64,000 bases of DNA from Psychrobacter sp. 4Bb. GTDB taxonomy: Bacteria > Pseudomonadota > Gammaproteobacteria > Pseudomonadales > Moraxellaceae. A program made the position numbers and the translations under genes. The notes below the pieces were generated by a model, which was not told the origin of the DNA, searched no databases, and saw nothing but the letters and a program-made list of their open reading frames with translations. Shown here piece by piece: positions 45,978 through 55,316 of the stretch (its first letter is position 1; every line of letters begins with the position of its first letter). Location: positions 62,001-126,000 of the forward strand of contig NZ_PJAS01000051.1 in NCBI RefSeq assembly GCF_002836735.1, read 5' to 3'.

Positions 45978-46700
45978 ATGAAAGTACTGCTGGTAGAAGA
46001 TGAATTGAAGCTTGGCGAGTATATAAAAAAAGGCTTAACCGAAGCTGGGTTTATCGTGGATCATCAACTAACAGGACTAGATGGCTACCATGCATTGATG
46101 ACGGAAGAATTTAGCGTGATATTGATGGATGTGATGCTGCCTGATGTTAGTGGCTTTGAGCTGGTGCGTAATTACCGAGCGGCAGGCAAGCATACGCCTG
46201 TGCTATTTCTAACCGCAAAAGATGACTTGAGTGACAAGATAAAGGGGATTGAGATTGGTGGTGATGATTATCTGACCAAACCTTTTGCCTTTGCAGAATT
46301 GATCGTCAGGATGAAAAGCTTATTACGACGTGCCAATCAAGCCGACTATCAAAGTACGATTATGCAAATAGCGGATCTCAAGATGGACATTGCCAAGCGC
46401 ACGGTGCATAGAGGAGATAAGCCTATTAAGCTCACGGCAAAAGAGTTTTCCTTACTACAGTTTTTATTAGAGCGCCGCGGTGAAGTGCTTCCACGCTCAA
46501 TCATCGCTTCCCAAGTATGGGATATGAACTTTGAAAATGATACCAATGTGATTGATGTGGCGATAAGGCGTCTTCGTATAAAAATAGACGATGATCATGA
46601 CGCAAAGCTGATTCATACGGTGCGCGGGATGGGCTATCGGTTAGAAGCTGTCGATACAGCGCTTGATAGCAAACCATCTCACGAAGCTGGCAATGTCTAA
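45978..46700 (+). CDS. copR: Copper-responsive response regulator (CopR/CusR, OmpR family)
   Basis: About 240 residues from ATG 45978; a GTG at 45954 would add eight. The receiver domain has the acidic pair VEDE, the phosphorylated Asp51 (ILMDVMLPD) and the conserved Lys in DDYLTKPFAFAEL. The C-terminal winged helix (LTAKEFSLLQFLLERRGEVLPRSIIASQVWDMNF, then DTNVIDVAIRRLRIKID) is of the CusR/CopR/PcoR subgroup. It overlaps the sensor gene start, and the divergent copper genes are the expected targets. Confidence 0.92.
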   Translation: MKVLLVEDELKLGEYIKKGLTEAGFIVDHQLTGLDGYHALMTEEFSVILMDVMLPDVSGFELVRNYRAAGKHTPVLFLTAKDDLSDKIKGIEIGGDDYLTKPFAFAELIVRMKSLLRRANQADYQSTIMQIADLKMDIAKRTVHRGDKPIKLTAKEFSLLQFLLERRGEVLPRSIIASQVWDMNFENDTNVIDVAIRRLRIKIDDDHDAKLIHTVRGMGYRLEAVDTALDSKPSHEAGNV

Positions 46701-48249
46701 TATGAAATATAGGTTTGATAATCGGCGTTTGCCACTATTATGGCGTACTGTGCTATTGCTCACGATATTTGTTGTTATATCGCAGGTTATTATTTATATA
46801 TGGATACAGCGTTCTGTTAAAGGCCATTTCGAGCAAATGGACGCTGAGATTATGACCCATGCGGCTTTTAATCTACGTAAACGAGTGATAGAACCTAGTA
46901 GCCCTATAACTTCTCAAACCCTACCTAGCTCTCAAAATATATTGGATAGTCAACAGCCGCTAAGAGCGGCACCTGACGTAATGCCTGATAGAGATACTTC
47001 TACCGCAGCGATATCAGATGAAGCTGATCATCAGCATTCTTCTTGGCTAGATTACGATCTAAAAACCATTATCGCTAATAAAGAAGGGCAGATACTGTCT
47101 AGTACCCCCAATAACTTTGCTCAAGAGCTAGGTGCAGGGTTTAACCTATCATCACTGAAACAAGATAATGATAAGCAACAGTTTGTGATGAATATCAACA
47201 GCCGATACTATCGAGCAATGGTCATTGAAGACGACAAAATGCTCGCGCTTATCGCACTGCCTATAGATGTGCATCATCAGTATTTATTACAGTTCAATCG
47301 TCAGCTTAGTATGATTTTGTTCGCGATTACCTTGTTGCTCATATCAGTAGCGGCATTGGGTGTGTACTGGGGTTTTGCCCCTTTGGCGACCATCGTCCAA
47401 AAAATGAAAACAATGAACCCTGACAGATTGGATGATAGAGTCACGGTCAGTGATATGCCGTTAGAGCTGCGACCATTAGCAGAATCTTACAACTCAATGA
47501 TGGCCAAGCTTGAAAGTAATTTTGAATCATTGTCACGGTTTTCAGACAATATCGCCCATGAGCTGCGCACTCCAATAGCGACACTCAGCACGCAAACGCA
47601 AGTCATGTTAAACAAACCGAGAGCGGGTGATGAATACATTGAGCAGCTACACCATCAACATGACACGTTAGAGCAGCTGTCGGCCATGATAAATAATATG
47701 CTGCTACTGGCAAAAACCCAAAAAGGATTGAGTGACTCGCAAATCAGTCACGTGGATACGGAAAATTTAATCACCAAGCTCGTTGATTACTACGAAATGA
47801 TTGCAGAGGACCGAGGTATCGCTATTGAAACCAAAGGTGAGTTCAGCGCTGTCTTAGGAGATAAAAGTTTATTACAAAGGCTCTTTGCTAATCTGATATC
47901 GAACGCGATTTATTATGCTGCTCAAGATAGCGTTATAACCATTAGGGCAGATAGAGTAAACTCAGATGAGATAGTGGGCACAACGATAACCAGTTTTCAG
48001 CAATCAAAACAAGATATTCTACGAATGACCATCACCAACCAATTAGATGAGCCGTTGACACAAAGTGAAGCAGATAAGTTGTTTGAGCGCTTCTATCGAC
48101 ATCACAAAACAATAGATCGCCATACAGGAACAGGTTTGGGGCTATCTATCGTACAGTCTATCGTTGGGGCGCATAACGGTAACGTCAGTATTACTATAAA
48201 AGATGATGATTACTTTCAAGTGAGTGTCGAGTTATTGGCGGACGTTTAA
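46693..48249 (+). CDS. copS: Heavy-metal sensor histidine kinase (CopS/CusS)
   Basis: About 518 residues: TM1 (LLWRTVLLLTIFVVISQVIIYIW), a periplasmic domain of about 150 residues with a polar, low-complexity first part, TM2 (LSMILFAITLLLISVAALGVYWGF), a HAMP linker, the phospho-acceptor His in SDNIAHELRTPIATL and an ATPase domain (ANLISNAIYYAA, HTGTGLGLSIVQSIV). It should sense periplasmic copper and phosphorylate CopR. Its likely start ATG 46693 overlaps the copR stop; the ATG at 46702 is also possible. No clear terminator follows. Confidence 0.92.
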   Translation: MSNMKYRFDNRRLPLLWRTVLLLTIFVVISQVIIYIWIQRSVKGHFEQMDAEIMTHAAFNLRKRVIEPSSPITSQTLPSSQNILDSQQPLRAAPDVMPDRDTSTAAISDEADHQHSSWLDYDLKTIIANKEGQILSSTPNNFAQELGAGFNLSSLKQDNDKQQFVMNINSRYYRAMVIEDDKMLALIALPIDVHHQYLLQFNRQLSMILFAITLLLISVAALGVYWGFAPLATIVQKMKTMNPDRLDDRVTVSDMPLELRPLAESYNSMMAKLESNFESLSRFSDNIAHELRTPIATLSTQTQVMLNKPRAGDEYIEQLHHQHDTLEQLSAMINNMLLLAKTQKGLSDSQISHVDTENLITKLVDYYEMIAEDRGIAIETKGEFSAVLGDKSLLQRLFANLISNAIYYAAQDSVITIRADRVNSDEIVGTTITSFQQSKQDILRMTITNQLDEPLTQSEADKLFERFYRHHKTIDRHTGTGLGLSIVQSIVGAHNGNVSITIKDDDYFQVSVELLADV

Positions 48250-48457
48250 TCTTTTAGTAGTCAACGATAGATATTCAATCTGAATAGATAAATTTGATAG
48301 ATGGTTGCCTTGAAAACGAGCTGGTAATGACCAAGTAAATGTATGTCTAGTACCCAATATAAAACTAGAAATTACTAAAGAGCAGTAGTTAGAATAGTAA
48401 ATCGATAACGAACATAATACTTAAAACACAATCATAAAAATCAATTAGGGAATAACT

Positions 48458-49585
48458 ATGCATATCACGGCCAATTTTGACGCAGGTAACATTGACATTA
48501 TTAATATGGATGACAAAAACGATATTCAGTTAGCGATTCGTCCAGATGTTGGCGGCGAGTTTTTTCAGTGGTTTAACTTTCGTCTGTCAGGTCAAATAGG
48601 GGAGCAGTATGTTCTCAATATTCTGAATGCAGGAGAGGCCTCTTATCTAGAAGGGTGGGAGAACTACCAGGCAGTGGCTTCTTATGATCGTCAGCATTGG
48701 TTCCGTCTGCCAACGTCTTACAAAGATGGCAAATTGACCATCGTGGCAGAGTTAGAATGCGAAACCATTCAGATTGCGTATTTTGCGCCTTATAGCTATG
48801 AGCGTCATCAAGATTTATTGGCCGCAGTGCAAGTGCATCCGCTAGTGACGTTAGAGCATCTGGGTGAAACGCTTGATAAACGTGACCTTACTTTGGTCAA
48901 AATTGGTGACGGTGCTGCTCACAAGCGTAATATATGGATTACTGCTCGTCAGCATCCAGGTGAAACGATGGCTGAATGGCTGATCGAGGGCTTATTGTAT
49001 AGCTTGTTAGATAGCGATAATGCGACTGGCAAACAGTTGTTAGATAAGGCAAACTTTTATATTGTCCCTAACATGAACCCTGATGGTAGTGTACGTGGAC
49101 ACTTGCGTACTAACGCTGCCGGAACCAATCTAAACCGTGAATGGCAAAGTCCAAGCTTAGACAAAAGCCCTGAAGTATTTCATGTGATTAATAAAATGGA
49201 AGCGACAGGCGTGGATCTATTTTATGATGTGCATGGCGATGAAGCATTGCCGTATGTATTCTTAGCTGGCTCACAAGGGACGCCAAGCTACAGTGACCGT
49301 CTCGCTGTACTACGTGATAAATTTTCAGAGGTATTGAAGTTAGCCAGTGCTGATTTTCAGTCTGAGATTGGTTATGAGATTGATGCACCAGGTGCTGCCA
49401 ATATGACCGTTGCCACCAATTGGGTAGCAGAGCGTTTTGATTGCCTTGCTAATACGTTAGAGATGCCATTTAAAGACAATGATAATCTGCCCGATGAAGA
49501 GATGGGTTGGTCGCCAGAGCGTTCTATCAAATTAGGCGAAGCATCACTGGTAGCAATGCTAGCTGTCGTGGATGATTTACGATAA
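48458..49585 (+). CDS. M14-family zinc carboxypeptidase
   Basis: 375 residues. An N-terminal beta domain (residues 1-120, like that of cytosolic carboxypeptidase-type proteins) precedes the M14 catalytic domain: zinc ligands in ITARQHPGETMAEW (HxxE), NMNPDGSVRGHLRTNAAGTNLNREW and DVHGDEALPYVF (third ligand His), with a late TLEMPFKDN Glu as the base. No signal peptide, so cytoplasmic. Bacterial members of this M14D-like group are poorly characterised; peptide trimming or deglutamylation has been suggested. Nothing in the neighbourhood sharpens this. Confidence 0.88.
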   Translation: MHITANFDAGNIDIINMDDKNDIQLAIRPDVGGEFFQWFNFRLSGQIGEQYVLNILNAGEASYLEGWENYQAVASYDRQHWFRLPTSYKDGKLTIVAELECETIQIAYFAPYSYERHQDLLAAVQVHPLVTLEHLGETLDKRDLTLVKIGDGAAHKRNIWITARQHPGETMAEWLIEGLLYSLLDSDNATGKQLLDKANFYIVPNMNPDGSVRGHLRTNAAGTNLNREWQSPSLDKSPEVFHVINKMEATGVDLFYDVHGDEALPYVFLAGSQGTPSYSDRLAVLRDKFSEVLKLASADFQSEIGYEIDAPGAANMTVATNWVAERFDCLANTLEMPFKDNDNLPDEEMGWSPERSIKLGEASLVAMLAVVDDLR

Positions 49586-49610
49586 CTATAGAAAAAAAGC
49601 TGCAGAAAAT

Positions 49611-49666
49611 AAAAAGCTGCTAATGATGGCCAAGTGTTTTAGTGGTCGTCGCTAGCAGCTTTTTTT
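49611..49666. terminator. Bidirectional terminator between carboxypeptidase and EamA genes
   Basis: AAAAAGCTGCTA (49611) and TAGCAGCTTTTTT (49653) arms with A- and T-runs on both sides. It includes the last bases of the EamA gene. Confidence 0.8.
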
Positions 49667-50623
49667 AATTTTTATCTTCACATTTGCCAATAACAGTCCT
49701 GATAAGATCAACATCATGGCCAGCATCTTCCACCACGTCACTACTTCTCCTGTGAGTAGTACTGAGGTCACCATACCGAATACGGGTACCAATAGTGCAA
49801 ACGGCATAACCTTGGAGGCGGTATTTTGACTGAGTAAGTGTGCCCATAGACCAAAGCCAATTAAGGTTGAGATATAGACGATAAATCCAAGTGAGAGCCA
49901 AGACTTGAGTGATGCTTCAGTAAACGTCGCTAGCTGCCATGCATCAGTCTCAAATGTAAGAGAAGATATTGTCAATATCACGCAAGCAATGAGACCGCCC
50001 CAGACTACCAGCGCTAGCGCAGACAGAGCAGAGGCTTTATTTTTTCCAGTGCTAGATGTAGCAACAGATACCCTTGTTGCTTGCTGCATCGCTTTTAGAG
50101 CCGTTTGCTCTGACGCTTTTTCTGAGGCCTGTTTTGACGCTTGCTTGGAGGCAATATTACCAAAGCTCCAACCGATGGCCGCAATCAAAATACAGATGAA
50201 CCCTGCCAAAGGCATATCACCGCCAAGGTTTAACGCAATCACGCTGAGTCCTAGTACACCGACCAACATACCGACGATTTGCATACGGCTGACTGCTTCA
50301 CCCAATATAAAGTACGCTAGCAATACCGTAATAAAAATCTGAATTTGTAGCAGTAGTGCCGTCAGCCCCGGGGATGAACCCAGATGCATCGCTGTAAATA
50401 CAAAGGCGTACTGCATGACAAATGTACCGATGGCATAAATAAACAAGGTACGGTTGAATTTAGGCGGCTTTAGAAACAAAACCAGAGGCACAGCAGTAAA
50501 GAAAAAACGCAGGGCGGTAAGCATCAATGGCGGAAAGCTCTCAAGACCCCACGCAATAAAAGTAAAATTTACGCCCCAGATAAAGGTAACCAGTATAGCC
50601 AATGCAGTATATATAGGGGACAT
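49652..50623 (-). CDS. EamA/DMT-family exporter (O-acetylserine/cysteine-like)
   Basis: 323 residues, ten predicted membrane helices in two EamA repeats. The start ALAILVTFIWGVNFTFIAWGLESFPPLMLTALRF is typical of the EamA (YdeD) subfamily that exports O-acetylserine and cysteine. Between the two repeats is an unusual hydrophilic insert of about 40 residues with KQASKQASEKASEQ repeats, probably from DNA slippage, in the cytoplasmic loop. Substrate is uncertain. The AGGATA ribosome site supports ATG 50623. An inverted-repeat element lies upstream. Confidence 0.88.
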   Translation of the reverse strand: MSPIYTALAILVTFIWGVNFTFIAWGLESFPPLMLTALRFFFTAVPLVLFLKPPKFNRTLFIYAIGTFVMQYAFVFTAMHLGSSPGLTALLLQIQIFITVLLAYFILGEAVSRMQIVGMLVGVLGLSVIALNLGGDMPLAGFICILIAAIGWSFGNIASKQASKQASEKASEQTALKAMQQATRVSVATSSTGKNKASALSALALVVWGGLIACVILTISSLTFETDAWQLATFTEASLKSWLSLGFIVYISTLIGFGLWAHLLSQNTASKVMPFALLVPVFGMVTSVLLTGEVVTWWKMLAMMLILSGLLLANVKIKIKKSC

Positions 50624-50756
50624 ATGAGCTATCCTAGAGAAATAGTATCCGTTGTCGGGAGTGGTTATATTTAATTGTGTTCAGCTTATGTTTGGCTGAT
50701 ATTTAGGCTTAGAATTATAGTCGAAAGGTCAATATATAATAAGAAGGTACTAGCAC

Positions 50757-50862
50757 TATAGTCGATTCAATTTAAAAGTAGTACAAGGCAACCGAGTATA
50801 GATGTACATGTGATACTTCAAGCGAGGTTAACGCTGTAATACTTTATAGTGGAATGACTATA
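50757..50862 (-). repeat. TATAGTC inverted-repeat element, copy C (MITE-like)
   Basis: 106 bp in reverse orientation to copies A and B. It has ends TATAGTCGATTCAATTTAAA and ...TATAGTGGAATGACTATA, and core ACAAGGCAACCGAG and ACTTCAAGCGAGGTTAACGC. It fills most of the gap between the EamA and MocR genes. Confidence 0.85.
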
Positions 50863-50877
50863 TAAGTCTCTGATTGA

Positions 50878-52257
50878 TCAGTCTAACGATTGAGCCAATA
50901 CCTCGAAAATTTTTGAATGGCTCATCTGCGCCACATTGAACCGCATAAAATTTTCAGCATTGTCCGATTGGCTAAAAACATTGCCCGGTGCCAATACCAC
51001 ACCTTTGGATAAACAGCGATTGGCCAATTCGGTCGCATTATTATTCTTAGGTAATCGGCACCATAGGAACATACCTGCTTGTGGGAGCAGCCACGATACG
51101 ATGCCTAATTTAGCCAATCGTGGTAGCGTCTGAGTACGAGCGCTTGCCAGCCGAGTATGGATATCATTCATATGCTTACGGTAGCCGCTATCAGTCAACG
51201 CTGAGAACACAACCGCCGCTGCTAACTGACTGCCACCAAAGCCAGTCGCTATCTTTAAATCTACCAAACTCTCAACCCACTCTGTAGGCGCTGCAATATA
51301 ACCACAGCGTAGGGATGCTGATAATGTTTTAGAAAAACTGCCGATATAGAATACGCGTGATAACCCATCCAAAGCCGCCAATCTCGCTGCAGGCTTGACT
51401 TCAAAATCTGCAAAAATATCGTCTTCGATAATGTACAAACTAGCTGCTTGAGCCAATTGTAATACACGGTATGCCGTGGCAGGTGACAATGTTGCGCCCG
51501 TAGGATTGTGAATGGCAGCATTGGTGATGTACAGGCGCGGATTATGCTCATCTAAAATCGCTGCAAAGGCCTCTACATCTGGCCCGTTTAGCGTATAAGG
51601 CACGCCTACTACTTTGACCCGATGGGCAAGCAGCTGTGCTCGAAAGTTAAAATAACAAGGATCATCGACGACAACCGTATCACCCGGCGTCAGTAAGAAT
51701 CGAAAAATCAAATCTATCGCCTGAGTGCCTGAATCTGTCAATATTACCTGTGACGGTTCTGCATTGATACTTAATCCTGACATACGCCGTGTGAGTAATT
51801 GACGCAATGCTAACAGTCCTAGCGGCGTTGCATACTCACTGATAATGGACGCGTCAGCTTTTGCCACATTTCGTAGACCACGGCGCATACCTGCCTCAAA
51901 CAGCCAATCCGCTGGCAACCAACCGCAGCCTGGCTTTAGCGCACCATTGGGTGGCTCCAGCGACTGCCGTGATACCCACAATGGATCTACCACTCGGTCA
52001 ATTTTTGGTGCTATATCTGTTAACGATAGCGGCGCTGTCGTCTCTGCCACATAGAACCCTGCACCAGGTCGAGAGTAGATAATTCCCTCAGTTTGCAGGC
52101 GCTCATAGGCTTCAACCACGGTAGATGGCGAGAACCCATAATCTTTGGCCGCGGCACGGACGGAGGGTAGTCGCGACTCAGGCATGTAGATAACGGTCGC
52201 TATTTTCTCTTTTACGTCAGCCATGACAACTTCGATGCGTGTTAGCTTCTGATTCAT
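50878..52257 (-). CDS. MocR-type GntR/aminotransferase-fold transcriptional regulator
   Basis: 459 residues. An N-terminal GntR winged helix (SRLPSVRAAAKDYGFSPSTVVEAYERLQTEGIIYSRPGAGFYV) is joined to a class-I aminotransferase domain with the PLP lysine in YIGSFSKTLSASLRCGYIA and PNP...NPTGATLSPATAYR. MocR proteins use PLP to sense amines, vitamins B6 or amino acids. It is divergent from an MFS exporter gene (265 bases between), which it probably controls. It could also act as an aminotransferase, but the DNA-binding domain argues against a purely catalytic role. Confidence 0.9.
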   Translation of the reverse strand: MNQKLTRIEVVMADVKEKIATVIYMPESRLPSVRAAAKDYGFSPSTVVEAYERLQTEGIIYSRPGAGFYVAETTAPLSLTDIAPKIDRVVDPLWVSRQSLEPPNGALKPGCGWLPADWLFEAGMRRGLRNVAKADASIISEYATPLGLLALRQLLTRRMSGLSINAEPSQVILTDSGTQAIDLIFRFLLTPGDTVVVDDPCYFNFRAQLLAHRVKVVGVPYTLNGPDVEAFAAILDEHNPRLYITNAAIHNPTGATLSPATAYRVLQLAQAASLYIIEDDIFADFEVKPAARLAALDGLSRVFYIGSFSKTLSASLRCGYIAAPTEWVESLVDLKIATGFGGSQLAAAVVFSALTDSGYRKHMNDIHTRLASARTQTLPRLAKLGIVSWLLPQAGMFLWCRLPKNNNATELANRCLSKGVVLAPGNVFSQSDNAENFMRFNVAQMSHSKIFEVLAQSLD

Positions 52258-52522
52258 ATTTTTTACAATTTTTGGTAAGGCGGCTTTTATGAAGGTCTTA
52301 TCTCAAGGTTACAGCCATGACGATATATGGGTAGGATATCCCAACTGTATGGGTTTTATAGACCAAACAGTTCTGTCTAATTGTACTGTATTGTATATAG
52401 ATAACCTACTGTGCTTTTGTTTTAATCATTGAACGTAAACGATGTAGAGGTAGGTGTCATTCTACTGTGAATCACACTAACCTCAGTCAATTCAACGATT
52501 ATTATTCAAAAAGCAGTGATAT

Positions 52523-53704
52523 ATGACCATGAAAAAATATAACAAATATCTAGCCTTTGCCTTATGCGTGATAACGACAAGCGTCAATATTCAAGGCCCA
52601 CTTTATGCCGTTTATGCACACAATGATGGCTATGGTGTACTAGCAACCACGATAGCGTTTTCCTTTTATGTGTTGGGTGTCATACCTGTATTGTTGGCTT
52701 TTGGTGGATTGTCTGATCGAATTGGACGGCGCAAGGTGATTTTAATCTCTCTAACCCTATCGATAGCAGCGACGGCTCTTATGTTGTTTTATCCATATAC
52801 GCGCGCGTTAGCAGTAGCGCGATTCGTACTTGGTGTGGGAACCGCTCTAATGGCTGCTACGGCGACTGCCTATATGATTGAGCTGCTTGGTTCATCAGAT
52901 ACGATGCGTGCGACAGCGTGGGTGACGGCCAGTACAACGATAGGTTTTGGTCTTGGCCCTGTATTTACGACGGTTTCTTTGATGCTTTATGAAACTGAAC
53001 AACCAGCCAGTTTTTTCTTACTACTAGCGAGCGGGCTGTTCGCTATGTTTCTGTTATATCAATTACCAGAGACGGCACCTAAACGCACTAATTTGCCCAC
53101 CTCTATGCTACGGCTACCTTATTTTAATCGTGAAGTCATCTGGTATGGCAGCGGTATTTTGATTTGTTGGGCGACGACAGGATTGGTATTGTCAGTTATT
53201 CCCTCAGTGCTGGCCACGCATGGACTCGCTAAGTATGCAGGGGTATCCTCTATGTTAGCCATCAGTTGTGGATTGATCGTTCAGCCAATCGCCCGAAAAC
53301 TTGACCCTCAAGTTTCAAGCAAGCTTGGTCTTCTGATCTTACTACCGGCTTATGCTTTATTGGCTTGGGGGACGTTGAATGCCAATCTACCAGTGATTCT
53401 TTTGGCGGCATTTTTGGCCAGTACTAGTTGCTATGGCTTTGTCTATTTAGGCGGTATGTTAGGAGTCGCAAAATCTGCTGGAAATGAGCAGGCACGTGCA
53501 AGTGCAGGCTATTTTCTGATGGCATATATAGGGCTTAGTGTACCCGTCATCTTTACTGGTTTGATTGTGGATCGGTATGGGGCTGCTACTGCATTCTACG
53601 CCTTTGGTGTGTTTTCATTAGTTGGTGTGATTGTCTTATTTGCTAGCCAGCCTATATTGAGAATTGGACGTCGTTCGAACGCCAATTTGCATAGCGTGTC
53701 TTAA
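52523..53704 (+). CDS. MFS transporter
   Basis: 393 residues with 12 membrane helices. The loop 2-3 signature GGLSDRIGRRKVIL and RFVLGVGTALMAATATAYMIELL are those of drug:H+ antiporter-type MFS carriers. The last residues (RIGRRSNANLHSV) are a short cytoplasmic tail. The substrate is unknown; control by the divergent MocR regulator would suit an amine or amino-acid-like compound. An ATG at 52529 is an alternative start. Confidence 0.87.
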   Translation: MTMKKYNKYLAFALCVITTSVNIQGPLYAVYAHNDGYGVLATTIAFSFYVLGVIPVLLAFGGLSDRIGRRKVILISLTLSIAATALMLFYPYTRALAVARFVLGVGTALMAATATAYMIELLGSSDTMRATAWVTASTTIGFGLGPVFTTVSLMLYETEQPASFFLLLASGLFAMFLLYQLPETAPKRTNLPTSMLRLPYFNREVIWYGSGILICWATTGLVLSVIPSVLATHGLAKYAGVSSMLAISCGLIVQPIARKLDPQVSSKLGLLILLPAYALLAWGTLNANLPVILLAAFLASTSCYGFVYLGGMLGVAKSAGNEQARASAGYFLMAYIGLSVPVIFTGLIVDRYGAATAFYAFGVFSLVGVIVLFASQPILRIGRRSNANLHSVS

Positions 53705-53836
53705 AATAAGATTGATAATGCAATTTTCTATCCATTATCTTTTCAATTTTTCATGATTAGATTACTTGTCCTTTTTGTTATGTGAATTGTTTTAGTTCAT
53801 TTATTATATCTAGCAGGCATGAGTGGTTCTTTGATG

Positions 53837-54109
53837 TCATTCATAAAGCTCATGTATCTGAATATCTACTACTGCCCAATCCATTCCTTCAAAATCTAGA
53901 TTATCTTTATGTCTAGTACTATCGGTAGGTAGAGGAATGGCTTCGCCATCTTCTATCAATCCTTTTAGATGGAGCATAATCGCTTCTTTAGCATTATTAG
54001 AGATATCTGCACGTTCATCGCTGGCTGAATAGCAACCCACTATGTCTGGGATAAATATGCCATAAGCTGTTGTTTTATTACTTGGTGTAATTGCTATGGG
54101 ATACTGCAT
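53837..54109 (-). CDS. HicB-family antitoxin (no HicA beside it)
   Basis: 90 residues. MQYPIAITPSNKTTAYGIFIPDIVGCYSASD and NNAKEAIMLHLKGLIEDGEAIPLPT are the RNase-H-like HicB core. Full-length HicB antitoxins carry a C-terminal DNA-binding helix, which this protein seems to lack; the end (WAVVDIQIHELYE) matches the short form. ATG 54109 has a GAGG site. In hicAB loci the HicA toxin gene normally lies just upstream, but that 226-base stretch encodes no HicA-like protein on this strand. An orphan antitoxin is the simplest reading. Confidence 0.82.
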   Translation of the reverse strand: MQYPIAITPSNKTTAYGIFIPDIVGCYSASDERADISNNAKEAIMLHLKGLIEDGEAIPLPTDSTRHKDNLDFEGMDWAVVDIQIHELYE

Positions 54110-54121
54110 TTAACATTCCTC

Positions 54122-54355
54122 ATGAAGTTTGAACCTAAGTATAACTGCAACCGCTTAGATAATGCTCTACATAACCTCTTAAATATAACTCACTTTCAAA
54201 ATTATATTGAAAGTGTTTTAGATGATGGCTACTGTTTGACCCACAACACTTTCATTACAATGGACGCTATCACGACGGATAAAATAGAACAGGTATCCAA
54301 AACTGAAACAATAATTCAAACAATAAGGGCGGTTTATGACTCTGAATACCACTAA
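54122..54355 (+). CDS. Possible small hypothetical protein
   Basis: A 77-residue frame between the HicB gene and an SDR gene, overlapping the SDR start by 20 bases. The sequence (LDNALHNLLNITHFQNYIESVLDDGYCLTH...) looks helical and soluble, but there is no clear ribosome site and I recognise no family. It could be real and translationally coupled to the SDR gene, or chance. Confidence 0.3.
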   Translation: MKFEPKYNCNRLDNALHNLLNITHFQNYIESVLDDGYCLTHNTFITMDAITTDKIEQVSKTETIIQTIRAVYDSEYH

Positions 54356-55199
54356 AACAATTTTAATTACTGGCAGCACAGATGGCATTGGCAAATTGGC
54401 AGCGCTAAAACTGGCAGAAGCTGGGCACCAAGTGTACTTGCATGGCCGCGATGCTGACAAGCTTGCTAGCGTCATTGCAGAAGTTCAAGCAGTCGCGACA
54501 GGCGCAGCAGTAGATAATATTGATGGGTTTGTGGGTGATTTTTCTGATCTAACGGATGTGCTAAAGATGGCAGCAGACGTCAATGAAAAACTGCCAAAGC
54601 TCGATGTGCTCATAAATAATGCAGGGATTTATACCACTGCATCAGCAATGACTAAAGACGGTTTGGATGTACGTTTCGTGGTCAATTACCTAGCGCCTTA
54701 TGAGCTGACCAATGCTTTATTACCTTTGCTCAAGCAGTCTGATAAAGCGCGTATCGTGAACTTAAGCTCAGCTGCGCAAGCGTCAATATCTTATCAAGCA
54801 TTTTCAGGCCAGACCCGCCTCGATGATAAGGATGCTTATGCCCAAAGTAAGCTGGCACTCACGATGTGGAGTATGGCATTAGCTGACACCGTCGCTAGCA
54901 ACGATATCAATGTCATCGCCGTCAATCCAGGCTCGCTACTGAACACAAAAATGGTCGATGAGGCGTATGGTCAGTATTGGTCATCAGCAGACAAGGGCGC
55001 AAATATCCTAACTGCATTGGCCATCTCGGATGAGTTCGCTGATGATACTGGTAAATACTTTGATAACGATATAAAAGATGGAGCAGATGGCGATGCAAGA
55101 GGGGCGTTTGGTCGACCACATGCTGATGCTCTAAACAAAGCAGCCATTGCAGAGCTTGAGCAGCAGACTCAAACAGTATTGCAGTCAATTTTTGCATAA
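54336..55199 (+). CDS. Short-chain dehydrogenase/reductase
   Basis: 287 residues. TILITGSTDGIGKLAALKLAEAGH (NADP-binding glycine motif), LDVLINNAGIYTT (NNAG), IVNLSSAAQ (catalytic Ser) and DAYAQSKLALTMW (YxxxK) give a complete classical SDR active site. AAGGGCGG lies before ATG. It is followed after 117 bases by an MDR reductase and then an ABM-type monooxygenase, so they may share a task in reactive carbonyl or quinone detoxification. The substrate is unknown. Confidence 0.88.
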   Translation: MTLNTTKTILITGSTDGIGKLAALKLAEAGHQVYLHGRDADKLASVIAEVQAVATGAAVDNIDGFVGDFSDLTDVLKMAADVNEKLPKLDVLINNAGIYTTASAMTKDGLDVRFVVNYLAPYELTNALLPLLKQSDKARIVNLSSAAQASISYQAFSGQTRLDDKDAYAQSKLALTMWSMALADTVASNDINVIAVNPGSLLNTKMVDEAYGQYWSSADKGANILTALAISDEFADDTGKYFDNDIKDGADGDARGAFGRPHADALNKAAIAELEQQTQTVLQSIFA

Positions 55200-55316
55200 G
55201 ATGCATAAGACTTATATTTATCAGAATCAATAAATTTCAAACAATTAAACCATTACTAACTATATTTTCAAATTTTATTATTAAAAACTTTCCCATTAAA
55301 AACAGGATACAATATT

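Noticed and set aside
49905-50342. 145-codon plus-strand frame
   Set aside because: Opposite-strand shadow of the EamA exporter.
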